From assembly GCA_021775835.1 (NCBI GenBank), contig JAJFHC010000104.1, positions 1 to 20,231 of the forward strand: a DNA stretch of 20,231 nucleotides, written 5' to 3'. This DNA comes from Hyphomicrobiales bacterium. GTDB taxonomy: Bacteria > Pseudomonadota > Alphaproteobacteria > Rhizobiales > JAJFHC01. This document shows positions 1 through 7,969 of the stretch, in pieces. The position numbers and the translations under genes are program-made. Every line of letters begins with the position of its first letter. The first letter of the stretch is position 1. The notes under the pieces were generated by a model that had not been told where the DNA came from, ran no database searches, and saw only the letters and a list, made by a program, of their open reading frames with translations.

Positions 1-1
1 T

Positions 2-247
2 GAAGTCCTCTGTCACGCTAAGGAGTTTGCCGCGATATGTCAGGAACAACCGCTGCGGCTGCCCCATAAAACATCAGTTAAAGTTCAAGCTATCGTTCTC
101 TGTTCTGTTTGGTCGCTGTATTTATGGCCCACAACAAAACAACCGGAACATATCGAGAACATACAGTTGGACATCGACAAGGTCAACGGCCCGACGAGTC
201 GTTCCATCGGAATCGTGTTCGTCCATTCCAATCACGTAAGCAATTGA
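2..247 (+). CDS. Possible 3' end of a gene entering from the left edge
   Basis: One forward frame is open from the first bases of the window to a TGA at 245-247, about 81 codons, with no start codon needed if the gene begins outside the window. It contains a hydrophobic stretch (around VKVQAIVLCSVWSLYLW) followed by a hydrophilic tail ending HVSN. It would converge on the glutamate-synthase-like gene, leaving a 14-base gap. I recognise no family. An open frame of this length could arise by chance, so it is recorded only as a possibility; the upstream sequence would settle it. Confidence 0.3.
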   Translation, partial: EVLCHAKEFAAICQEQPLRLPHKTSVKVQAIVLCSVWSLYLWPTTKQPEHIENIQLDIDKVNGPTSRSIGIVFVHSNHVSN

Positions 248-261
248 ATATCAGCAATTTT

Positions 262-1773
262 CTAATGCGGCAGAATGTCAGATTCCGGGAATATCTGATC
301 CAGTGGCGTGGTCCGACCATCTGCCTGTACAATTCGACAGTGGCGGCGTTTCAAGGCCCTGGGATGATTTTCGCCACACGAGTGCGCGATCAAACCGACA
401 CCGTAACGCATCTTGTTCACAAAGTTGACGACCCGATTGGACTTATCTTCGGGATCGAGCCCGCGCTGTAATCGGCGGTCATGTGTTGTAATGCCCGTGG
501 GACACGTATTCTTGTTGCATTTGAGCGACTGAATGCAGCCAAGTGCAAACATGAAGCCTCTGGCGGAAGCAACAAAATCGGCTCCCGCACAATATGCCCA
601 TGCCACCTCAGCAGGCGTAATCAACTTTCCCGACGCAATCACACGAACGCGGTCGCGAAGGCCGTATCGCACGAGGACATCAACCGCGACAGGTAGCGCT
701 TCCCGGATGGTAAGCCCCACGTTGTCCATTAATGGCATGGGGGCTGCACCGGTACCTCCATCACCGGAATCCACTGTAATAAAGTCAGGCGCATAACGCT
801 CGCCCCTGGTGCAAATTTCCGCGCAGAAATCAGAAAGCCAGGTGTCGTCGCCGAGGACAACCTTGATACCTGTCGGTTTGCCTGTGACATCCCGCATCGT
901 GTTGATCACGTCCAGAAGGTCTGAATTGTTTTCGATTTCCGGATGCCGATTGGGAGAAATCGAATCTTTGCCGGCAGGAATTCCCCGAATTTTCGAGATC
1001 TCAGGCGTTACTTTCTGCCCCGGGAGGATGCCGCCTTTGCCGGGTTTCGCACCCTGGGCGAGCTTAAGCTCTATCATCTTGACCTGTTCGTGACTGGCCG
1101 CCTGTCGAAGCATATCCTGGTTCAGGGAACCATCCGGATTTCTGGCACCATACTTCGCGGTCCCGATCTGAAAAACGATGTCCGCGCCGCCTTCGAGATG
1201 ATATGGCGACAGTCCGCCCTCGCCTGTATTGAGCCAGCATCCCGCCTTTCGTGCACCATGCGACAATGCCTGAACCGCCGGCTTCGAAAGCGAGCCGAAA
1301 CTCATGGCCGAGATGTTGATAATCGATTGTGCTTCATAGGGATGATCGCAATGTGGGCCTATCACGACTGGCGGCGCCTTTGTTGCATCGTGTTCGAGCG
1401 TGGGAAACATGCAATTTGCAAAGATCACCGTCCCTGGAGGCGTGAGATTTCGCGTCGATCCAAAGGCGACTGTGTTGTCCGTGCCCTCCGATGACCGGTA
1501 AACCCAGTCGCGTTCAGCTCTGTTGAATGGCATTTCCTCGCGATCCATGGCGAAGAAATATTGTCTGAAGAATTCGCCCAGCTTCGAGAAAAGATCACGG
1601 AACCGGCCAATGACAGGATAGTTCCTACGAACTGCGTCCTGCGTTTGAGAGACATCGAGAACAAATAGAACAATGATGGCGACCAATAGCACGACAATGC
1701 CAAGAACCATTAAGGACGAGAGAATGTCGATGCCGCCTGCCGTCAGTCTAGTCAGAAAATCCACCTTCGCCAC
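262..1773 (-). CDS. FMN-binding glutamate synthase family protein, membrane anchored
   Basis: Stand-alone protein of 503 residues related to the synthase (FMN and Fe-S) domain of the glutamate synthase large subunit. One N-terminal membrane helix spans about residues 16-40. The catalytic barrel follows: NISAMSFGSLS near 153-163, LNTGEGGLSPYH near 181-192, GAKPGKGGILPG near 241-252, and the FMN/substrate segment VDSGDGGTGAAP near 334-345. Cys413, Cys419 and Cys424 form the C-x5-C-x4-C pattern that binds a [3Fe-4S] cluster in GltB. There is no glutaminase (Ntn) domain and no GltD partner nearby, so the amino donor and electron donor are unknown; such stand-alone homologues are common and mostly uncharacterised. 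The start codon is GTG at 1771-1773, directly after the bases TTGGA, which give only a poor ribosome site. It is transcribed alone, away from the cyclase. The family call is firm; the reaction is not. Confidence 0.9.
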   Translation of the reverse strand: MAKVDFLTRLTAGGIDILSSLMVLGIVVLLVAIIVLFVLDVSQTQDAVRRNYPVIGRFRDLFSKLGEFFRQYFFAMDREEMPFNRAERDWVYRSSEGTDNTVAFGSTRNLTPPGTVIFANCMFPTLEHDATKAPPVVIGPHCDHPYEAQSIINISAMSFGSLSKPAVQALSHGARKAGCWLNTGEGGLSPYHLEGGADIVFQIGTAKYGARNPDGSLNQDMLRQAASHEQVKMIELKLAQGAKPGKGGILPGQKVTPEISKIRGIPAGKDSISPNRHPEIENNSDLLDVINTMRDVTGKPTGIKVVLGDDTWLSDFCAEICTRGERYAPDFITVDSGDGGTGAAPMPLMDNVGLTIREALPVAVDVLVRYGLRDRVRVIASGKLITPAEVAWAYCAGADFVASARGFMFALGCIQSLKCNKNTCPTGITTHDRRLQRGLDPEDKSNRVVNFVNKMRYGVGLIAHSCGENHPRALKRRHCRIVQADGRTTPLDQIFPESDILPH

Positions 1774-2025
1774 TCCAACATACTTGGCCTGTCAAACACG
1801 GAACTATACGAGTTTTCTCGTTTCCAATGCCAGCACACTTCTAAGAGCAACGCCTGTTTTGAACGTGACAATTGAAGAGTGCTTCTCAGGAATGCCAAAT
1901 TATTGCCATAACTTAATCCCAAATCCGACAAAGACCGCCACGACAATGCAATCGTCATCCGTGCCACGGTGTTCACAGTGTATTGCGTCGGAAGGACCGG
2001 TCAGATGGTGCATAACAGGTCAAAA

Positions 2026-2044
2026 TGCGAAACCATATTTCGCA
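2026..2044. repeat. Inverted repeat TGCGAAA-CCATA-TTTCGCA
   Basis: Perfect 7-base arms around a 5-base loop. No T-run follows on either strand, so a Rho-independent terminator is unlikely; an operator or RNA hairpin is possible. It lies 9 bases upstream of the small ORF at 2054. Confidence 0.4.
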
Positions 2045-2053
2045 CGGTAGCGC

Positions 2054-2179
2054 ATGACTGGTTTGGTGTGCCCGAACGCACATCGGCTCGTTCTACTGCT
2101 TGCCGGCCAATTAGTGCGCCAGGCCATGCGTTTCGGTTTGCAACTCCGAACATTGGAAAGCCGGCTGTTCCGCCAGTGA
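2054..2179 (+). CDS. Small ORF, 41 codons, doubtful
   Basis: ATG-initiated frame with an in-frame stop just upstream (TAG at 2048-2050) and TGA at 2177-2179. The product is rich in Leu and Arg, with a stretch HRLVLLLAGQLVRQAM that would make an amphipathic or short hydrophobic helix. There is no Shine-Dalgarno sequence before it. It sits just after the inverted repeat at 2026-2044. Nothing is recognised; it may be a small membrane-active peptide, a decayed remnant or chance. Confidence 0.15.
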   Translation: MTGLVCPNAHRLVLLLAGQLVRQAMRFGLQLRTLESRLFRQ

Positions 2180-2479
2180 CGATTGATGGCGACGGGCTCT
2201 ACACAAGCGACGATGGTCACTACGATGATGTCGTTGGCGGCCCTGAATTCAAACACTCCAGAAATTCCAGACGTGAGAGCCTGACATCTCATGTTCAACA
2301 ACGATTTGGGTTGAGTCGAAAAATGGCAGAATCGACTGTGAACGATCTATTTCGACTGGTCTGCTGACTGCATTGTTTTGATGTGATTTGCTAGTGGCAA
2401 TCTGATTGCACACCTGCCCCGCTTCGTTTGCCGATCAAACCCATAACATTTGAATCCACCCGTCGTTAGAGCTGTTCGC

Positions 2480-2508
2480 TGGACCGTCGTGCGCGGGTAC
2501 GGCATAGT
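2480..2508 (+). promoter_or_regulatory. Candidate promoter of the cyclase gene
   Basis: A -35-like TGGACC (2480-2485) and a -10-like CATAGT (2503-2508) are separated by exactly 17 bases. The -10 ends 7 bases before the ATG at 2516, so transcription would start at or next to the start codon and the mRNA would be leaderless. In keeping with this, no Shine-Dalgarno sequence is seen. Confidence 0.4.
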
Positions 2509-2515
2509 CTGCACC

Positions 2516-4294
2516 ATGACCAGCACAGCAAGTCCGGGCGGCAAAGCTCGTTTCAAACTCCAGACTCATTCGATAAACCGTCTGCGGCAAACCACCGGTC
2601 TGGTTCTGTTTGCATATGTAACCACGCACTTTCTAAACCACGCCTGCGGGCTGATTTCGCTTTCCGCACAAACTGCCGTTCAGGGACCGTTTCTGGCCTT
2701 CTGGCACTTCATGCCTGTGACGGTTTTGCTTTGTGCATCGGCCATTATTCATATCCTGATTGCCTTGCGTGCGCTCTATGTTCGCAAATTACTCAAGATG
2801 CCTGTCTGGCAGGCTGCTCAACTCATTCTCGGCTTCCTGTTACCGTTCCTGATCATCGAACACATCATTGGAACGAGAGTCGCCCACGAGATTCATGGAA
2901 CGAATCCGACCTACAACTTCATGATGCTGTTCCTTTGGAACGGGGCTCCTTTCAAAGGCTTTCTGGATGCCCTGGCGTTAATGGGTGCGTGGATCCACGG
3001 TTGCATCGGTCTTCACTACTGGCTGCGCCTCAAGTCCGGTTACCGCAAACTGGCGCCGCTTCTGCTCTCCATTGCCGTCCTCATTCCCGTACTGGCTTTG
3101 CTTGGGTTTGCCAATGCCGGCCGCGAAGCCGCCGTTCTCGCGATGGAGGAGGATTGGTTGCTGGAGACACTAAGTGACGCCAATCAACCAAACATGGATG
3201 CAGTCGCCATGACGTCCATTGCACGCCAGGTTTTTCAATACGGGTTTGCCGTGGCAATCGCTCTGATCCTGCTGGCCCGGGCGATAAGGGCCTATCGCCA
3301 GAGTCAGGTTGGACGCATTCGTGTGACGTATCCCGACGACACGTTAATCGAAGCCACACCTGGAATGACCGTGTTAGAAATCAGCCGCCACGGCCAAATC
3401 CCGCACGCATCGGTATGTGGTGGACGGGGCCGTTGTTCTACATGCCGTGTCCGCATCTCTGCTGGCATGGAAAATCTGGCGCCACCCGATGACTCCGAAA
3501 AGCTGGTCCTGTCTCGGGTCAATGCGCCCCCGACCGTGAGACTGGCCTGTCAGATTCGTCCCGTAGGCAATCTCCAAGTGGCGCCGCTTGTCTCTCCCTC
3601 GGCGACAAGCAGCAGTTCCGCACCTCGTCCCCAGCATCTGCAAGGTGAAGAACGCAACGTAGCCATCTTGTTCGCCGACATGAGGGGATTTACGAGCTTC
3701 TCGGAGGACAAACTTCCCTACGACGTCGTGTTTCTACTTAACCGATATTTTTCGGCAATGGGCACTGCCGTCGAGGATTCCGGCGGCCATGTAGACAAGT
3801 TTATCGGTGATGGCGTAATGGCACTTTTCGGCGTGAAAGGAGATGCGTCTGAAGGTTGCCGGGGTGCCCTCGAAGCCGCCCGGCAGATGGCGCGGCGACT
3901 GAAGGAAATAAACATCGAATTGGAGAACGACTTGAACGCGCCGTTGCGCATAGGTATCGGCATTCACACTGGCTCAGTCGTAATCGGAGAAATGGGCCAT
4001 GGTGATGCGACGTCCCTGACCGCGATTGGCGACGCCGTCAACACGGCAAGTCGTCTGGAAACCATGACAAAAGAACACGGCGTTCAGTTGATCGTCTCCG
4101 AAGACGTTTGTTCATATGCCAACGTGGATCTTTCCGAGCATCCAACTAACACAGTTGAGGTTCGTGGACGCAAGGACCCAATCGTTGTCCGTCTTGTCGA
4201 AGATGCGTTCTCTCTGCCGTCCATTCTCGAGGTCAAGACAACGCGCGGGTCGAGCAAATTCAAATCGGGTAAGAACCTCAAAGTGCCTGCATAA
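2516..4294 (+). CDS. cyaC: CyaC-like adenylate cyclase with heme membrane anchor and [2Fe-2S] domain
   Basis: Predicted to make cAMP from ATP in response to membrane quinone redox state. The 592-residue protein has three parts. Residues 25-258 hold about six membrane helices rich in His (His38, His42, His64, His79, His116, His161, His167), resembling the diheme-b anchor of succinate:quinone oxidoreductases. Residues 267-355 are a plant-type ferredoxin domain with Cys301, Cys307, Cys310 (C-x5-C-x2-C) and Cys345. Residues 378-565 are a class III cyclase: FADMRGF with metal ligand Asp388, KFIGDGV with Lys428 and Asp432, and IGDAVNTASR with Asn509 and Arg513. S. meliloti CyaC is known to have this layout, with hemes b and a binuclear Fe-S cluster. 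The start at 2516 is chosen over an in-frame ATG at 2450 because the extra 22 residues are atypical and overlap the promoter. The gene ends inside the convergent fusion gene by 17 bases. Adenylate rather than guanylate specificity follows from the homologue. Confidence 0.88.
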   Translation: MTSTASPGGKARFKLQTHSINRLRQTTGLVLFAYVTTHFLNHACGLISLSAQTAVQGPFLAFWHFMPVTVLLCASAIIHILIALRALYVRKLLKMPVWQAAQLILGFLLPFLIIEHIIGTRVAHEIHGTNPTYNFMMLFLWNGAPFKGFLDALALMGAWIHGCIGLHYWLRLKSGYRKLAPLLLSIAVLIPVLALLGFANAGREAAVLAMEEDWLLETLSDANQPNMDAVAMTSIARQVFQYGFAVAIALILLARAIRAYRQSQVGRIRVTYPDDTLIEATPGMTVLEISRHGQIPHASVCGGRGRCSTCRVRISAGMENLAPPDDSEKLVLSRVNAPPTVRLACQIRPVGNLQVAPLVSPSATSSSSAPRPQHLQGEERNVAILFADMRGFTSFSEDKLPYDVVFLLNRYFSAMGTAVEDSGGHVDKFIGDGVMALFGVKGDASEGCRGALEAARQMARRLKEINIELENDLNAPLRIGIGIHTGSVVIGEMGHGDATSLTAIGDAVNTASRLETMTKEHGVQLIVSEDVCSYANVDLSEHPTNTVEVRGRKDPIVVRLVEDAFSLPSILEVKTTRGSSKFKSGKNLKVPA

Positions 4295-7200
4295 CTTGCT
4301 CAAAACGATCCAGGAACAGATCCACGTTTGAGTGGGAAAACACTATCGGTGGCTTTATTTTTATGACGTTGTGAAGCGGACCATCGGTGCTTAGGAGAAT
4401 TCCCAGATCGCGCATCCGGTTGACAATCAACGATGCTTCATCAGCAGCGGGTTCGAGGGTGACACGGTCTTTTACAAGTTCGATTCCGATGTAAAGCCCT
4501 AGTCCGCGAACATTCCCGATGAACTCGAACTTTTCCTGCAGGTCACGCGCACCATCCATAATCAGGTTTCCGGTGGCGAGTGCATTTGCCTGCAGGTTTT
4601 CCTCTTCGATGACGTTCAGGACTGCCAGTCCGGCAGCACAGGAGACCGGGTTGCCGCCGAACGTGTTGAAGTACTCCATGCCATTGGCGAAATCGCGGGC
4701 AATTTCCGGTGTCGTAACAACAGCCGCCAGCGGATGACCGTTACCGAACGGTTTGCCGAACGTCACGATGTCGGGAACAACATTCTGCGACTCGAAACCC
4801 CACATGTGCGCGCCGACCCGGCCAAACCCAACCTGCACTTCATCGGCAATGCAGACAGCGCCAGATCGTCGAGCATGACCAAACGCCTCGTCCAGATAAT
4901 CATCGGGCAGGACGATCTGGCCTCCACAACCAAGCAATGATTCCGCAATGAAGGCGGCGGGGCCAAGATCGCTCGATGCCAAGTCGTTCACCGCCACTTC
5001 GACGTCACGGGCGTACCTTGGACCAATACCCGGTTCTGGCGAACGATACTCCCCTCGATACGGATCAGGCATCAACACCTTCCTGACATGGTGTTGCATC
5101 CCGTCGCCGCCTGGCCCATCAAATTTGTAAGGACTGAGGTCAACCAGTGCGGACGTGTTGCCATGATACGCGCCATCGATGACGACGACGCCAGTCCGAC
5201 CCGTGTGTGCCTTTGCCAACCTTAGTGCAAGTTCATTGGCTTCGCTTCCCGAGCAAACGAAGAAACACACGTTCAGTGGTTCGGGAAGCGTTGCTGTAAG
5301 TGCTTCCGAGAGACGGACAATCGTGTCATGCAGATATCGGGTGTTTGTGTTGAGCAGGGCAGCCTGCGTCTGAATCGCGTCGACAACCGCCGGATGGCAG
5401 TGTCCGACATGACAGACATTGTTGACCATATCCAGATAGGCCCGACCGGTCTCGTCAATCAAATTGACGCCTTCCCCGCGTATGATCTTCAGCGGTTTGT
5501 CGTAGGAAAGGCTTAGTGACGGCCCGAGATGCCTGTCTCTCCTCTTCTTCACGGACCCTGTCGTGTCGGTTTGGTAACTCAATGCTTCCTCAGGAATTGA
5601 CAGAATTAGGTTTGGGTCGGGAGAAACTTCCTTCCAGATGCTCGCCAACCCTCGTTCACAAACACCGGGAAAATTTCCTTCGTGACCCAGCAGATCACAA
5701 ACAATCTGGAAATGAAGATGAGGTGGCCATCCGACGTTTTCATCCGGTGCGCCCAACCACCCGATGATGTTCCCGCGCTTCACTTCCTGATGTCGCTTGA
5801 GATGATCCAGTGTTCTTTTGCTGAGGTGCCCGTAAAGAGTAAAAAACGGGGGAACCCCATCACCGCCATGCCGCAAGATGACCGTCGGCCCGTAGTCCTT
5901 CAGCACAGCATTGTCGACAATGCTTTCTACGAATCCGTCCAGTGGTGCGTGGACGGGCGTCGCCGCCGGTTGAAACAAATCAAAACCAAGATGAACGGTT
6001 CGCCGCTGGTCGGTGATCAATTCCGAAGCAAAGCTATCACCTGTGTAGACAACCCTATCTTCGCCATAGAGACCGAGCCCGATCTCGGCGCCATCCTGAC
6101 GTGTAATTTTATCCAACACATCCTGAAACACGTGAACGTCGCCGTTCACAATGTCGGCGTCTAATCTTGAATCCTCACCTGTGAGACGAAAGACCGTGTT
6201 TTGTGTTCTCTTCAGGTCCTTGCCCAGGATCGGCGCAAAGTAACTCTTGTTGGAGGCAAGCCATTGCACAATGACATGGCTGTTTGGAAGTGCCGGATAG
6301 CCGCAGGCAGAACGAATCACGGCTCTGCCAATGGGCAGATCGGTTACCTTAAACCGGGTGAGAAGATCCCATGCCCCGTCTTGTGACACCAGGATGTACT
6401 GGTTGTCAGGATACTGCGCATAGCGACGGGCGGCGATCGTAACGCTCATGCACAATCGCATGATAACGAGGTCGAACAGAACATCCGCTTCCTGCTCGGT
6501 AAGGCTGTTCCTTGAATGATATGCGGAAACGATTTGTGCCGCGGCTGCCAGCGGATCGGACTTGTTCATCATGGCGTAGGCCAGTGCAACGGCAAGTTCA
6601 AAAACCAGACAGGTATGCGTCATGTCGCCAAAGTCAATAATGCCGAACGTCTCTTCTGCATTCCCCGCTCCCACAATCAGATTATGGTCATTACCGTCGT
6701 TGTGTATGATCTGTGAACGGAGTTTAGGAAGGCGCGGTTTAATCTCTGACTCAAAACGATTGAAATGTTGTTCGACAATTTGGCGGTGTCTTGGATTCTG
6801 AATTTCGGTGACGTCCAGCCTCAATTTCGCTGCGTGACGAAGGTCCCAAGAGAAATCCCTTATTGCCGCGGAATGAATGAAACCCTGTAGCGCGAGATCA
6901 ACGCGTGCGAGGAATTCCCCTAGGGCCGATAGAACAGGATCGGAATGCTCGACATCCTTGAACAGTTGTCCTGACAGATAGGTAACAAGCCGAACAACAT
7001 GACGGGAACCGTCAGAGGCCTCGATCTCCGCCAGATCGCCGCCGTTGCGTGTCCCGACAATGCGTGGAACATCCAAACCTGGTGCAACCGTTTCGATATG
7101 CCTTAGTGCCGCGTTCTGCATTTCCAGAAGAGAGATGTCCTCCGCTGTGTTTGCTATCTTCAGGACGTAACTGTTGCTGTTGTCGGCGATGACCAAAAAG

Positions 7201-7319
7201 TTCTGATCCCTTTCGCTGTCCAGCCTCCGAAGTTCACCGTTTATGCCGAAATGGAAATCGAGCATCTCTTTGGCAACTTCGGTGTCGAAGCAAGGCGGTG
7301 GTGTATCAAGCACAGACAT
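4278..7319 (-). CDS. Fusion: APH-type kinase + M23 domain + class III PLP phospho-lyase
   Basis: Single 1013-residue protein with three domains. Residues 1-350 are an aminoglycoside-phosphotransferase-fold kinase close to hydroxylysine kinase, with Brenner motif His206-x-Asp208-x4-Asn213 and the metal site IDFGD (Asp229). Residues 400-560 are an M23/LytM-like fold with His443-x3-Asp447, YGH (His498) and His534-Leu-His536, so the zinc ligands look complete. Residues 595-1013 are a class III aminotransferase fold with GSEANE (691), DEVQ (826) and PLP lysine Lys856 in [11 protein letters not shown]. The last part strongly resembles mammalian ethanolamine-phosphate and phosphohydroxylysine phospho-lyases (AGXT2L1/AGXT2L2). 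The inferred role is to phosphorylate ethanolamine, hydroxylysine or a similar amino alcohol and then eliminate phosphate and ammonia to give an aldehyde. There is no signal peptide, so it is cytoplasmic and the M23 domain is unlikely to cut cell wall. It is divergent from the Lrp gene, its probable regulator. The substrate is not determined. Confidence 0.88.
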   Translation of the reverse strand: MSVLDTPPPCFDTEVAKEMLDFHFGINGELRRLDSERDQNFLVIADNSNSYVLKIANTAEDISLLEMQNAALRHIETVAPGLDVPRIVGTRNGGDLAEIEASDGSRHVVRLVTYLSGQLFKDVEHSDPVLSALGEFLARVDLALQGFIHSAAIRDFSWDLRHAAKLRLDVTEIQNPRHRQIVEQHFNRFESEIKPRLPKLRSQIIHNDGNDHNLIVGAGNAEETFGIIDFGDMTHTCLVFELAVALAYAMMNKSDPLAAAAQIVSAYHSRNSLTEQEADVLFDLVIMRLCMSVTIAARRYAQYPDNQYILVSQDGAWDLLTRFKVTDLPIGRAVIRSACGYPALPNSHVIVQWLASNKSYFAPILGKDLKRTQNTVFRLTGEDSRLDADIVNGDVHVFQDVLDKITRQDGAEIGLGLYGEDRVVYTGDSFASELITDQRRTVHLGFDLFQPAATPVHAPLDGFVESIVDNAVLKDYGPTVILRHGGDGVPPFFTLYGHLSKRTLDHLKRHQEVKRGNIIGWLGAPDENVGWPPHLHFQIVCDLLGHEGNFPGVCERGLASIWKEVSPDPNLILSIPEEALSYQTDTTGSVKKRRDRHLGPSLSLSYDKPLKIIRGEGVNLIDETGRAYLDMVNNVCHVGHCHPAVVDAIQTQAALLNTNTRYLHDTIVRLSEALTATLPEPLNVCFFVCSGSEANELALRLAKAHTGRTGVVVIDGAYHGNTSALVDLSPYKFDGPGGDGMQHHVRKVLMPDPYRGEYRSPEPGIGPRYARDVEVAVNDLASSDLGPAAFIAESLLGCGGQIVLPDDYLDEAFGHARRSGAVCIADEVQVGFGRVGAHMWGFESQNVVPDIVTFGKPFGNGHPLAAVVTTPEIARDFANGMEYFNTFGGNPVSCAAGLAVLNVIEEENLQANALATGNLIMDGARDLQEKFEFIGNVRGLGLYIGIELVKDRVTLEPAADEASLIVNRMRDLGILLSTDGPLHNVIKIKPPIVFSHSNVDLFLDRFEQVMQAL

Positions 7320-7331
7320 TGACGATCCCCA

Positions 7332-7411
7332 GTCGAACAGTTCGAACCTGAAGATACCTCAGCACTGAGCTGTTTTGTTCCGCCAAATTGATCAATGGAC
7401 CGGTAATTTGG
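7332..7411. promoter_or_regulatory. Candidate Lrp operator region between divergent genes
   Basis: The 112-base space between the fusion gene and the Lrp gene carries several dyads: GTCGAAC (7332-7338) next to the palindrome GTTCGAAC (7340-7347), CTCAG-CA-CTGAG (7358-7369), and CCAAATT (7383-7389) mirrored by AATTTGG (7405-7411) across 15 bases. An internal TTGATCAA palindrome lies at 7388-7395. Lrp/AsnC octamers typically bind several spaced degenerate inverted repeats, so this is the likely control region for both directions. Confidence 0.4.
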
Positions 7412-7422
7412 ACCACGATAGT
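7396..7422 (+). promoter_or_regulatory. Candidate promoter of the Lrp-type regulator
   Basis: TGGACC (7396-7401) and GATAGT (7417-7422) are separated by 15 bases, slightly short. The -10 lies 9 bases before the ATG at 7432, implying a very short or absent leader. Both elements resemble those before the cyclase. The -35 lies within the CCAAATT/AATTTGG dyad, as expected for autoregulation. Confidence 0.3.
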
Positions 7423-7431
7423 CTGTCCGCG

Positions 7432-7884
7432 ATGCCAAATGACCTAGACCCCAAAGACCGACTGATCATCGACACCCTGCAGAGCAATGCCAGGATGTCC
7501 ATGAAGAGTCTTGCCGCGGCGACCGGCCTCGCCCGCAGCACCGTGCGCGACCGATTGGCCAGACTTGAGACTAACGGCATTATCACGGGATACCGTGTTG
7601 AAACGTCAATACCAGGTTCCCTAGGAGTGAAGGCCTTTCTGCTTGTAAAACTCAAGAAAACACCTGCCCACGACGTCGTTGCCCACGTCGAGAGTTTCAT
7701 CGATGTCACAAAATGTTACTCCGTTTCGGGTGAAACCGATCTGATCGTCGAAATATCATCGGACACCCTGGAAACACTCAATGAAACGAGGGACTCGATT
7801 GCCTCACTAGCGTTAGTTTCATCCGTCAACACGTCTATCGTCTTGCGAACGGATGTTGACCGCAAAGGTGTGCATAGAGGATGA
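7432..7884 (+). CDS. Lrp/AsnC family transcriptional regulator
   Basis: A 150-residue protein of normal length for the family. The N-terminal helix-turn-helix starts at LDPKDRLIIDTLQSNAR and has its recognition helix around GLARSTVRDRLARLETNGII (about residues 32-51). The C-terminal RAM ligand-binding domain follows, with a beta strand VKAFLLVKL and the segment CYSVSGETDLIVEI containing the characteristic G-x-x-D. Family members bind amino acids and act as dimers to octamers. The start at 7432 is preferred to an in-frame upstream ATG because LDxxD normally lies a few residues from the N terminus and a -10-like element sits just before it. It is divergent from the kinase/phospho-lyase fusion and 85 bases upstream of the amidase on the same strand, so it probably controls both. 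The effector may be the amino alcohol or amino acid that the fusion acts on. Confidence 0.93.
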   Translation: MPNDLDPKDRLIIDTLQSNARMSMKSLAAATGLARSTVRDRLARLETNGIITGYRVETSIPGSLGVKAFLLVKLKKTPAHDVVAHVESFIDVTKCYSVSGETDLIVEISSDTLETLNETRDSIASLALVSSVNTSIVLRTDVDRKGVHRG

Positions 7885-7969
7885 TCCTTCCCGCAATAAT
7901 GGTCATGTGTATTGTTCAGGTTCCAAATTCGACAGCCAGATTTTCCATCTCTTCACCAAAGGCATTCCC

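Larger units (their letters stand above)
1774..2515. other. Long intergenic region between divergent genes, no convincing gene
   Basis: About 740 bases separate the GTG start of the glutamate-synthase-like gene from the cyclase start. The open frames here lack good start signals and give low-complexity, unrecognisable peptides, so I call none of the long ones. Visible items are a hairpin dyad ACGAG-TTTT-CTCGT at 1808-1821, a 7-base inverted repeat at 2026-2044, a 41-codon ORF at 2054-2179, and a short segment (2281-2364) whose translation resembles the first helices of HU/IHF proteins before a stop. The region may hold decayed coding DNA together with two promoters. Confidence 0.5.

Noticed and set aside
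27..239. TTG-started forward frame near the left edge, just after AAGGAG at 20-25
   Set aside because: The start directly abuts the purine run with no spacing, and the translation is rich in Arg, Ser and Cys without features; the frame open to the edge is a better candidate.
943..1494. Forward open frame of 183 codons opposite the glutamate-synthase-like gene
   Set aside because: The minus-strand product has clear GltB-type motifs and Fe-S cysteines along the same stretch; the forward translation has no family features.
1969..2367. Forward open frame of 132 codons between the glutamate-synthase-like and cyclase genes
   Set aside because: GTG start without ribosome site and an unrecognisable, low-quality translation except for the short HU-like end; not called as a gene.
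5682..6164. Forward open frame of 160 codons inside the kinase/M23/lyase fusion
   Set aside because: It is the antisense of the M23 domain, whose motifs are intact on the minus strand.
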